From Planctomycetaceae bacterium (lineage in GTDB: Bacteria; Planctomycetota; Planctomycetia; Pirellulales; Pirellulaceae), in NCBI GenBank assembly GCA_018658605.1, contig JABHUV010000275.1, forward strand, positions 1 to 24,803: 24,803 bases of DNA, given 5' to 3'. The notes beneath the pieces were generated by a model. It was not told where the DNA came from. It made no database searches and saw only the letters and a program-made list of their open reading frames with translations. Within the stretch, counting starts at the first letter, position 1. Each line of letters begins with the position of its first letter. Position numbers and translations under genes: made by a program. Below, in pieces: positions 15,797 to 23,221 of the stretch.

Positions 15797-16384
15797 TTGA
15801 AACCTATGCGAACTTTTGTGGCGATCAATGTGTCGAGTGATACAACAAAAGCTGCTCAACGAATGATGCGACAAATTGACGAAATAGAAATTGGCGCAAA
15901 ATGTGTCCGCACGTCAAGCATGCATATCGCTTTAAAGTTTCTTGGTGAAGTACAGATTGAAGATACGCCGGAGATTTGTAAAGCTGTAGGTCGAGCCGCT
16001 CATGGTATGTTAAGTTTCATGATTGAATGTGGTGGACTAGATGCTTTTCCGGAGCGGAGTCGTCCGCGGACGGTTTGGATGGGAGTGCAAACTGGCGTTA
16101 CGGCACTGCGTCAATTACAGGAAAAAGTTGACGAGGAGACACGGCACATTGGCTATCATGGTGAAACTCGCCAATTTCACCCCCATTTAACGTTAGCTCG
16201 GATACGATCTACGGCAGAACAGACTGAGCCATTGCAAGCGATATTTAATAAGTACCCAGTGGACTCGGATACCAACACGATTGTGACAACGGAAACTTGG
16301 GTCGATGAAGTAATCGTTTATGCGAGTATTATGGAGCGTGGCACGCCGAGTTACGAAGTACTGGGTCGTAGTCGGTTACGTTAG
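15797..16384 (+). CDS. thpR: RNA 2',3'-cyclic phosphodiesterase (2'-5' RNA ligase family)
   Basis: A 195-residue member of the 2H phosphoesterase superfamily, acting on RNA with 2',3'-cyclic phosphate ends and able in vitro to join tRNA halves. It starts MRTFVAIN from codon 4. The first 2H motif reads HIALKFLGE (H43, with Ala45 where HxTx has Thr). The second is HPHLTLARI (H130, T132) and is intact. The middle segment GLDAFPERSRPRTVWMGV is typical of the family. The frame opens at a TTG (15797) with AGGGG about 7 nt upstream; the ATG at 15806 is the alternative. It follows the sugar kinase gene closely. Length agrees with the family (about 180-195). Confidence 0.88.
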   Translation: MKPMRTFVAINVSSDTTKAAQRMMRQIDEIEIGAKCVRTSSMHIALKFLGEVQIEDTPEICKAVGRAAHGMLSFMIECGGLDAFPERSRPRTVWMGVQTGVTALRQLQEKVDEETRHIGYHGETRQFHPHLTLARIRSTAEQTEPLQAIFNKYPVDSDTNTIVTTETWVDEVIVYASIMERGTPSYEVLGRSRLR

Positions 16385-16531
16385 AGGAAACCGACTGTGT
16401 TGGAGTTCCCTCCCAACTAGTGGACGTGCAATTAAGCCCACACCCCACTTCTCTCGTACTCCCTCGATCTCTCGGTGAGCAAAAAAAAGCTGTTCTACGA
16501 CAATAGGCTGATTACCGCAAATACGGGTAAA

Positions 16532-17725
16532 CTAGTTTTTGGCGGAAGATTTATTTAGAAAAAAGTCTGTTTGCTCAAATGGATATATTCGCGCGCCCAA
16601 CGTGATTAGTTTTTCTGCGGGCTCACCTGACCGAGTCCATTGAATCATTACGCTATCACCAGCATGTAAGTCGAATAGGCGCCGTTGCAGTGTGGTCGCA
16701 TTGGTTAGTTCAACCCCGGCAAATCGCTTTAGTACATCGCCGGCTTGGATTCCCGCTGTTTTTGCTGCCCCCGTTGGCGTTACCTCTGTGACTTGCAATC
16801 CCTCATCGGTCATACGAACATTTAGTCCTATTGTTCCCGGCTGCACCGGCGCCCCTTTTCTAAGTTGCGAAAGCACTCCACGAAAAACCTTTTCACAACT
16901 GCGGGCATATCCCATTTTTCCAACGAGCGCCTGATGTGGTAGAGTATGTCCCGCTAATCCCACAAGTTGTCCTCGTAGATTTACAATGATGGCTCCTCGT
17001 GAGCCTAGGCCGATCGCAGCATCAGTTACTAACCATGGTGTCAAATGTCCTTTGTACATAAGATATCTCTCGCTGTCGGACACGATTCCGAGGCGGATGT
17101 CCAGATTGGTTCGAGTGAATGTGTTACTACGATTTCCGAACCCAACAACGATATCGCCAGTGGCCAGTTTTTCCGCTGCCGCAATCGGAATGAAAGGGTG
17201 TTTACCTCCGTTGATCTTAAAAACAGCAATGTCATAGTCATATTGGATTGCCATTAGATGTAACCGTGTCTGGCTGGATGCGTGTTTACGATCAAGGGCG
17301 TTTGTCGGAGTATTTTCGGATAGCACATATTCGCATTTATTGCCACGCGGTAACAGATGAGCCGCACAGATAAGTGTATCCTCGCTGATTGCAACGCCAA
17401 TTGTCCATGAACTTATTTGTAGTTGATTAGGCGAGGTGTTTTCTGGCAAGCTTGTGGTATCGTCGACGTGTCCGATAGCAATGATTGCTGGGGATACAGT
17501 ACGCGCGGTGCGCTGAAGCAAAACTGCCAGATCAGTTGAATTCGTTTGTGCAGAGACAGAGTTCGCAACCAGCGTTGGTAATAAGACAAAGATCACAACG
17601 AAGATTACTTGGTAGCACCTAGCTGAAAAACCGATAGGGTTGAACGGGCGTAAACTGTACCCGTTAACCCTATTGGTTATGAATGCTGCAGCTATGTTTT
17701 GCAGATCATTAACGATTGCTGTCAT
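16532..17725 (-). CDS. HtrA-like PDZ protein lacking the catalytic serine
   Basis: A 397-residue secreted or membrane-tethered trypsin-fold protein. A long N-terminus precedes a hydrophobic signal segment (about 38-55, cleavage near VSA-Q60). The chymotrypsin-like domain keeps the histidine (AAH123) and aspartate (DYD165IAVFKI) of the triad. The serine motif, normally TDAAINPGNSGGPLVN, reads TDAAIGLGSRGAIIVN (234-249), so the nucleophile position is Arg243. A PDZ domain follows (about 295-385: GTIGLNVRMTDEGLQVTEV, GAAKTAGIQAGDVLKRFAG). It is presumably a pseudoprotease that binds peptides. It begins 3 nt after recA with no visible Shine-Dalgarno, and a terminator-like hairpin lies within codons 17-32, so the start position and expression are uncertain. 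Confidence 0.8.
   Translation of the reverse strand: MTAIVNDLQNIAAAFITNRVNGYSLRPFNPIGFSARCYQVIFVVIFVLLPTLVANSVSAQTNSTDLAVLLQRTARTVSPAIIAIGHVDDTTSLPENTSPNQLQISSWTIGVAISEDTLICAAHLLPRGNKCEYVLSENTPTNALDRKHASSQTRLHLMAIQYDYDIAVFKINGGKHPFIPIAAAEKLATGDIVVGFGNRSNTFTRTNLDIRLGIVSDSERYLMYKGHLTPWLVTDAAIGLGSRGAIIVNLRGQLVGLAGHTLPHQALVGKMGYARSCEKVFRGVLSQLRKGAPVQPGTIGLNVRMTDEGLQVTEVTPTGAAKTAGIQAGDVLKRFAGVELTNATTLQRRLFDLHAGDSVMIQWTRSGEPAEKLITLGARIYPFEQTDFFLNKSSAKN
17626..17676 (-). terminator. terminator-like hairpin after recA, inside the next gene
   Basis: On the minus strand, CCAATAGGGTTAACGGG followed by TA (17658-17676) pairs with TACGCCCGTTCAACCCTATCGG (17631-17652). This gives about 19 bp with a one-nt and a two-nt bulge and a 5-nt loop. 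TTTTTC follows directly (17626-17630 is the T5 run). It lies 53-98 nt after the recA stop, overlapping codons 17-32 of the PDZ protein. Confidence 0.75.
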
Positions 17726-17728
17726 TGT

Positions 17729-19036
17729 TCAACTATTCGGTTCGGTTTCCAGTGGCAGTGGAGGCGTTTCAAGTTCATCATCGAGTCCATAGCCAGCGGC
17801 CGTAAAAATAAGCGGCTGTATTTCTTCGACGACATCCTTATTTTCGGCAAGAAACGCACGAGCCTTCTCTTTGCCTTGTCCGAGATAGGTGTCGCCGTAC
17901 TTGAACCATGATCCAGCGCGAGTCAGCACGCCATACTTAACTCCCATGTCAATCAAGTCACCTTCAAAGCTTATCCCGTTCGTATGCATCATGTCAAATT
18001 CGGCGATACGGAACGGCGGTGCCACTTTGTTTTTGACGATTTTACAACGAACACGTTGTCCGATGATCTGATCGCCTTCTTTGAGCTGACCAATTCGCCG
18101 TACATCAATTCGGGATGAACAGTAGAACTTCAGAGCACGACCACCGGGAGTTGTTTCTGGGCTGCCAAACATCACTCCAATTTTTTCTCGAATTTGATTG
18201 ATGAAAATGACCGCCGTTTTGCTCTTTGCAATCGCTCCGGTTAGTTTTCTCATCGACTGGCTCATGAGTCTGGCTTGTAATCCGACGTGGCTATCCCCAA
18301 TTTCACCTTCTAGTTCGCGGCGGGGAACGAGTGCAGCGACGGAGTCAACGATAATGACGTCGACAGCATTGGATTTTACGAGCATCTCTGTTATCTGCAT
18401 TGCTTCTTCGCCATGGCCCGGTTGGCTCACTAGCAAAGTATCGAGTTCTACCCCTAATTTTTTCGCCCAACTTGGATCAAAGGCATGTTCAGCGTCAATC
18501 ATTGCGGCGATACCGCCAGTTTTTTGTGCCTCAGCAGCAACGTGTAAAGCTAGTGTTGTTTTACCACTGGATTCTGGCCCGAAAACTTCGATGATTCGCC
18601 CGCGGGGAATACCTTGCCCGCCGAGTGCCATATCGAGCGAAAGGCTTCCAGTAGGAATGCCTTCGATCTTATGACGTTTGGCGCTACCTAGAGGCATAAT
18701 CGACCCTTCGCCAAATTGTTTTTCAATCTGTTGCAGGGTCGTTTTTAAATGAGCGTTGCCAGCAAATAATTTTGTAGTGGCTGGGTTCGCCTTGGATTTA
18801 CTCTTGGTTGCCTTCGCTGCTTTCTTCGCTTTGGCTTTAGGTTTGGCTTTAGGTTTGGCTTCCGTTGCAGTAGTTACATCTGTAGCAACTGTTTTCGCGG
18901 AAGCTTCAGTTGCTTGGGTGGAATCTACGGATTTATCTTCCATTGTTGTACCTGTGACTTCCTTGTCCAATGTGACAGACTTGTCTGTTGATGGGTTTTT
19001 AGAATTGTTATTACTTATTTGTTTGATTGCAACCAT
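17729..19036 (-). CDS. recA: recombinase RecA with long basic N-terminal extension
   Basis: A 435-residue RecA, the ATP-dependent strand-exchange protein of homologous recombination and SOS signalling. The core begins near residue 97 ([18 protein letters not shown]) and has Walker A GPESSGKT (153-160), the [14 protein letters not shown] strand, [12 protein letters not shown] (Walker B), and the L2 region [22 protein letters not shown]. Compared with E. coli RecA, whose Walker A is at 66-73, about 86 extra residues precede the core. They are Thr/Ser/Asp-rich (1-58), then Lys/Ala/Pro-rich (60-83, [20 protein letters not shown]). The start is supported by AAAGGAAGAG just before the ATG. The tail is short and acidic, as usual. 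The HtrA-like gene follows after 3 nt. Confidence 0.95.
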   Translation of the reverse strand: MVAIKQISNNNSKNPSTDKSVTLDKEVTGTTMEDKSVDSTQATEASAKTVATDVTTATEAKPKAKPKAKAKKAAKATKSKSKANPATTKLFAGNAHLKTTLQQIEKQFGEGSIMPLGSAKRHKIEGIPTGSLSLDMALGGQGIPRGRIIEVFGPESSGKTTLALHVAAEAQKTGGIAAMIDAEHAFDPSWAKKLGVELDTLLVSQPGHGEEAMQITEMLVKSNAVDVIIVDSVAALVPRRELEGEIGDSHVGLQARLMSQSMRKLTGAIAKSKTAVIFINQIREKIGVMFGSPETTPGGRALKFYCSSRIDVRRIGQLKEGDQIIGQRVRCKIVKNKVAPPFRIAEFDMMHTNGISFEGDLIDMGVKYGVLTRAGSWFKYGDTYLGQGKEKARAFLAENKDVVEEIQPLIFTAAGYGLDDELETPPLPLETEPNS

Positions 19037-19164
19037 TTTACTCTTCCTTTATGGATAACTAATTAATTCAATTCAATCGGTTTGAATTTATTTTTGACAT
19101 TTGATTGCCAAAATAACGTGAAAAACCACCAAAGATTACTCGCTAAATGCTTGTAAAGCCGAAA

Positions 19165-19202
19165 AGTGAACAAAAGGTCACCTAGTGAACACCTGACCAC
19201 TA
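19165..19202. repeat. 19-nt spaced AGTGAACA repeats upstream of recA
   Basis: AGTGAACA occurs at 19165-19172 and again at 19184-19191, exactly 19 nt apart. Each is followed by partly symmetric sequence (GTGAACAAAAGGTCAC and GTGAACACCTGACCAC). The pair lies about 130-155 nt before the recA ATG. The spacing of just under two helical turns suggests cooperative regulator binding, but no regulator can be named. Confidence 0.45.
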
Positions 19203-19210
19203 TATCGACA

Positions 19211-19522
19211 TTATCTACCTAATTCAAGAGTCTTTTGCTGTTTTTCTTGGTTTACTTCAAATCGCAAAGTAATGTTATCACTACTTTGGTTGTTAAGGTT
19301 GTGGTCTGTTTTATAGGCGACCCGTCCCTTAGCGACAAAAGAACTATCGCATAGGGGTGTGACACGTTTGGTCACCGGGAACAATAAAAATATAATAAAG
19401 GCAAAAAATAATAGTGGGGTAACATTGAAAAGCCCGCGTGTTTTTTTATGCAAAACGAAATCCAATAGATCGCCAATCATATGGGCGTGCCGGAATTTAT
19501 TTGTGGATAGAAGTGATTGCAA
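19211..19522 (-). CDS. possible small membrane protein upstream of recA
   Basis: An open frame of up to 103 residues opening with TTG; an internal ATG at 19480 (residue 15, MIGDLLDFVLHKKTRG) would give 89. It contains one convincing hydrophobic segment (LLFFAFIIFLLFPV) flanked by basic residues and a polar C-terminal tail. There is no Shine-Dalgarno sequence and no family recognised, and the region is also open on the plus strand. The topology is like that of single-span small membrane proteins. It may equally be a chance frame in the recA-alaS intergenic region (19037-19589), which otherwise holds only the repeats noted at 19165-19202 and AT-rich sequence. Confidence 0.3.
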   Translation of the reverse strand: MQSLLSTNKFRHAHMIGDLLDFVLHKKTRGLFNVTPLLFFAFIIFLLFPVTKRVTPLCDSSFVAKGRVAYKTDHNLNNQSSDNITLRFEVNQEKQQKTLELGR

Positions 19523-19589
19523 TGTTAGCCTACAATTGTTGTTTATTGTTTCTCACAACCCACACAACAATGCCATAGAACGCAGCACA

Positions 19590-22424
19590 ATGAAGACTGA
19601 TGAAATCCGTGAAAAGTACCTTAGTTTCTATGAGTCCAAAGGGCACACTCGCTGCGCTAGCGATGTATTAGTACCTACGTGGGATCCTTCGGTCTTATTC
19701 ACTCCTGCGGGCATGAATCCATTTAAGGATCATTTTTTAGGGAAGGTCAAATTAGAATTCAAACGGGCAACAAGTAGTCAAAAATGTTTGCGTACTGGAG
19801 ACATTGAAAACGTTGGCCGCACATCCTATCACCATACATTTTTTGAAATGTTGGGTAATTTCAGCTTCGGTGACTATTTCAAACGAGAAGCAATTACGTG
19901 GGCTTGGGAGTTTCTCACGGCGGAACAGTGGCTCGGCTTAGACGCCAGTCGGCTTAATGTAACGGTTTATCAAGATGACCAGGAAGCGGCGAATATTTGG
20001 CAACAAGAAATCGGTTTGTCTACGAGCCGTATAACTTTTATGGGCGAGGATGACAATTTCTGGCCAGCGGGCGCACCTTCAAGTGGTCCTGATGGTGTGT
20101 GTGGTCCGTGCTCCGAGATTTTCTACTTGGATGATAAAGGCGAAGAGGTTGAAATCTGGAACTTAGTGTTCACTCAATTCAATCGCGTTGGCGATCCCCC
20201 CGAAAATCTGCGACCGCTCCCGAGCCAAAATATTGATACGGGCATGGGGCTTGAACGGATCGCGGCTGTAATGCAGGGCGTTGACACTAATTACCACATT
20301 GATAGCTTACGGCCTATCGTGGAAGCGGCAGGAGCGATTTGCTCAGCCGACTACGATCCAGACTCTCAAACTGGTCGCCGTTTGCGTCGTATATGCGACC
20401 ATGTACGAGCATGTACATTTGCGATTCATGAAAATGTTTATCCTGGGCCGAACAAGGAAAAATATGTTATCCGCAGATTGCTGCGTCGAGCTGTACTGGA
20501 TGGTCACCAACTTGGATTGAGTGATCCTTTTCTACATCAACTTGTGCCAAACGTGATTGAGCAAATGCAAGCTGCGTATCCTGAATTAACGGAAACTGCC
20601 GATCGTGTACAAAGTGTGATTAAGCAGGAAGAAGCGACGTTTTTGACAACCTTGGATGAAGGTTTAGAACGTATTCATAGTGTATTTGTAGAAATGAAGG
20701 AGCAGGGCAAGGTTATTGTCGAAGGAAGCGTTGCTGCCGAGTTATATCAAACTTATGGTGTTCCCCCAGAATTAACCGAGTCCATCGGTAGTGAAGAATC
20801 CTTTACATTCGACTGGGATGGCTTTCGTGAGTCAATGTTGCAACATGGTGTTGAATCGGGCAAAGCGCAGTTTGAGTTGTTCAAAACTGGGCCAATTGAA
20901 AGTTTAAAGCGGTCTCTTAAAGAGACGGAGTTTCTTGGGTATGACGAAGATGAAGCCGTGGCAACGATTAAGGGCCTGATTGTGACGAGCCTAGATAGCG
21001 AGGACCAACTTGCTGATAGAGTTGAGTCTGTGGAGGGACAACGTTTGATCGTGGTGACGGATCGTTCGACCTTTTATGGCGAGTCGGGTGGTCAAGTCGG
21101 TGATGCCGGACGCATTGAAAATCAACAAGGTTTGTTCATCGTCGAAGATACCCAAAAGGACGCAGGCTTATTGCTGCATTATGGTTATTTAGAGTCGGGG
21201 TGTTTGTCGGCAGGCGATGAGGTCACGATGGTTTTTGATGTGGAGCAGCGTCAGGCAATCCGTCGAGCACACTCTGCAACCCATATTCTACACCAGGCAC
21301 TGCAAACAAATTTAGGAACGCATGCTCAACAACAAGGCTCAAAAGTTGAGATGGATTGGTTGCGTTTTGACTTTACGAATATGGAAGCTGTTACTGACGA
21401 CGTATTGTTGAAAATTGAGTTGGATGTGAATGAGTTGGTGAAAGCGCAAGAGTTGATCCAATGGGAAGTTTTACCACTGGCCGACGCACGGTCCCAAGGT
21501 GCAATGATGTTGTTTGGTGAGAAATATCCCGACCCAGTGCGGATGGTTACGATGGGAGAGTTCTCGCGTGAATTGTGTGGCGGTACACACTTATCCAATA
21601 CGGGGGATGTTTTACAGTTGGAAATAATTTCGGAAGAAGCTGTATCCGCTGGTACCCGTCGCATCATCGCATTGACGGGTGAACGTTGTCAGAAACATCA
21701 TGTAGAAATGACACAACTGTATGAGCAGCTAATAGGATTGTTGAATCCGGCCGGCGGGAAATCTGGCAGTGGTGGATTGCTGGAATGGATCGAGATATTG
21801 GTCTTGCGAGTGCGAGCATTGAAGAAACAGTTAGCCGGAGGTGGAACAACGGACCAAGCGGATTCTCCGACTGAGGGTCCAATATTTGTAGCGGAGCTAG
21901 ATTACCAGCAGATGCGGAGTGCAATGCGACAGGGCGCTCGGTTGTTGAATGTCGCCGTGGTTGATTTGATGTCGCGTGTCGAGGCAATGTTGCAAGAGTG
22001 TGATCGTTTACAGGAAGAGATTGAGCAACAGGCGACAAGTGAGGATCTTTCAGCCGATAGTTTGCTGGAGCAGGGTGAAGAAATCAACGGCGCAATGGTT
22101 GTGGTGGCTGACATTGGTGGCGCTAATCCTAATTTGATGCGACAATTGATTGATCAGATCCGCAAGAAAACCGAGCGTTCGGCAATTATGCTACTTGGTG
22201 CCCAGGGTGATTCTAAGGTTGTGTTAGTTGCTGGAGTCAGTCGAGAACTGGTGGCTCAAGGAATCGATGCTGGCGATTGGGTACGTGAAGTTGCTCCCGT
22301 TGTAGGTGGCGGAGGTGGTGGTAAGCCAGATATGGCTCAAGCGGGCGGCAAAGATCCGTCGCAAATTGGAGCCGCGGTCGAAAAATCTCGACAGGTGTTG
22401 CAAGAGATGCTTGCTGGCGAATAG
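19590..22424 (+). CDS. alaS: alanyl-tRNA synthetase
   Basis: A 944-residue class II synthetase that charges tRNA-Ala and removes mischarged Ser/Gly. The conserved beginning MKTDEIREKYLSFYESKGH fixes the start at the ATG 19590, although the frame is open upstream to a GTG at 19359. Motif 1 lies around VLFTPAGMNPFKDHFLG, and motif 2/3 elements around FEMLGNFSFGDYFK and GMGLERIAAV. The editing domain has H561xxxH565 (HSATHILHQ) and C663xxxH667 (CGGTH), which hold the zinc. The C-terminal C-Ala domain ends in the Gly-rich VVGGGGGGKPDMAQAGGKDP. At 944 residues it is longer than the E. coli enzyme (about 876), with a linker near 780-800. No Shine-Dalgarno is visible. A T7 run after a poor hairpin at 22433-22458 may end transcription. 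Confidence 0.97.
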   Translation: MKTDEIREKYLSFYESKGHTRCASDVLVPTWDPSVLFTPAGMNPFKDHFLGKVKLEFKRATSSQKCLRTGDIENVGRTSYHHTFFEMLGNFSFGDYFKREAITWAWEFLTAEQWLGLDASRLNVTVYQDDQEAANIWQQEIGLSTSRITFMGEDDNFWPAGAPSSGPDGVCGPCSEIFYLDDKGEEVEIWNLVFTQFNRVGDPPENLRPLPSQNIDTGMGLERIAAVMQGVDTNYHIDSLRPIVEAAGAICSADYDPDSQTGRRLRRICDHVRACTFAIHENVYPGPNKEKYVIRRLLRRAVLDGHQLGLSDPFLHQLVPNVIEQMQAAYPELTETADRVQSVIKQEEATFLTTLDEGLERIHSVFVEMKEQGKVIVEGSVAAELYQTYGVPPELTESIGSEESFTFDWDGFRESMLQHGVESGKAQFELFKTGPIESLKRSLKETEFLGYDEDEAVATIKGLIVTSLDSEDQLADRVESVEGQRLIVVTDRSTFYGESGGQVGDAGRIENQQGLFIVEDTQKDAGLLLHYGYLESGCLSAGDEVTMVFDVEQRQAIRRAHSATHILHQALQTNLGTHAQQQGSKVEMDWLRFDFTNMEAVTDDVLLKIELDVNELVKAQELIQWEVLPLADARSQGAMMLFGEKYPDPVRMVTMGEFSRELCGGTHLSNTGDVLQLEIISEEAVSAGTRRIIALTGERCQKHHVEMTQLYEQLIGLLNPAGGKSGSGGLLEWIEILVLRVRALKKQLAGGGTTDQADSPTEGPIFVAELDYQQMRSAMRQGARLLNVAVVDLMSRVEAMLQECDRLQEEIEQQATSEDLSADSLLEQGEEINGAMVVVADIGGANPNLMRQLIDQIRKKTERSAIMLLGAQGDSKVVLVAGVSRELVAQGIDAGDWVREVAPVVGGGGGGKPDMAQAGGKDPSQIGAAVEKSRQVLQEMLAGE

Positions 22425-22490
22425 TAGAGGCTGGACAATACGGGTCTTGGCTTTTTTTCTTGGCTTGTAGGGTTTGAACGTCTATTAATC

Positions 22491-22534
22491 AAAAAACGGG
22501 TACGCACTGCCGTTGTTAGCAGAAAGTACCCGTT
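22491..22534 (-). terminator. intrinsic terminator of tpx
   Basis: On the minus strand, AACGGGTAC (22526-22534) pairs with GTACCCGTT (22495-22503), 9 bp. The 22-nt loop contains an inner CTGC/GCAG helix. The stem runs into T6 (22491-22496). Confidence 0.88.
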
Positions 22535-22558
22535 AGTGGTCAATGATGCTGTAGGTGC

Positions 22559-23077
22559 TTATAGCAGTCCGTTTAGTGCGGCTATTGCAGCATCGTAATC
22601 AGGTTCATCGGTTACTTCGGTAACCGTTTGAGCGTATTGCACAACACCATCAGCGTCAAGAACAAATACGCCTCGAGCTAGTAGCTTGATTTCTTCGATC
22701 AACATTCCCCAGTTGTTGCCAAACGAACGGTCTTGGTAGTCGCTGGCTGTGCGGATGTTTTCGATGTTTTCATCTCCACAGAAACGTCCTTGAGCGAACG
22801 GTAGGTCGAGCGATATTGTGACAGCATTGATTTGGTCGCCTAGGTTAGCAACGGCTTCATTAAATTGCTTGGTCTGGATCTGGCAGACGGAGGTGTCGAG
22901 GGAAGGAACGACACTCAGCAGCGTCGGTTTACCTAGCAAGCACTCTTTGGTCATGGCTTGGAGTCCATCTTCCCAGTAGTGCATCGTAAAGTTGGGAGCG
23001 GGTTGACCCACGGTGACAGCTTCGCCGGCTAACGTAAGTGGGGTTCCTTTAAATGTAACAGCTTCGGGGCGCGACAT
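22559..23077 (-). CDS. tpx: thiol peroxidase
   Basis: A 172-residue atypical 2-Cys peroxiredoxin that reduces hydrogen peroxide and organic hydroperoxides with thioredoxin. The peroxidatic Cys65 sits in VPSLDTSVCQIQTKQFN with Thr62, and the resolving Cys100 in LPFAQGRFCG, a spacing of 35 residues that matches E. coli Tpx (C61/C95). It has no signal peptide, so it is cytoplasmic here. AAGGA 7 nt before the ATG supports the start. It is convergent with alaS and ends in a strong terminator. Together with sodA it forms the peroxide/superoxide defence set of this window, but the two are not linked in an operon. Confidence 0.95.
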   Translation of the reverse strand: MSRPEAVTFKGTPLTLAGEAVTVGQPAPNFTMHYWEDGLQAMTKECLLGKPTLLSVVPSLDTSVCQIQTKQFNEAVANLGDQINAVTISLDLPFAQGRFCGDENIENIRTASDYQDRSFGNNWGMLIEEIKLLARGVFVLDADGVVQYAQTVTEVTDEPDYDAAIAALNGLL

Positions 23078-23221
23078 AATGAATTCCTTATGGTTCTATG
23101 TTGCTCATAGATTGTCACGAGCAATATTTAATTGTTTAAATCATCAGAAACTAGTATCTAATAGCGTACGGATTTGCACAAGAAGGGGTATTTAGAACGG
23201 GTGAGCGTAAACATGCGGCAC

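Noticed and set aside
19359..19589. N-terminal extension of alaS to a GTG at 19359
   Set aside because: AlaRS proteins begin at the MKTDEIREKYL equivalent. The extra residues show no domain and the region is intergenic with recA.
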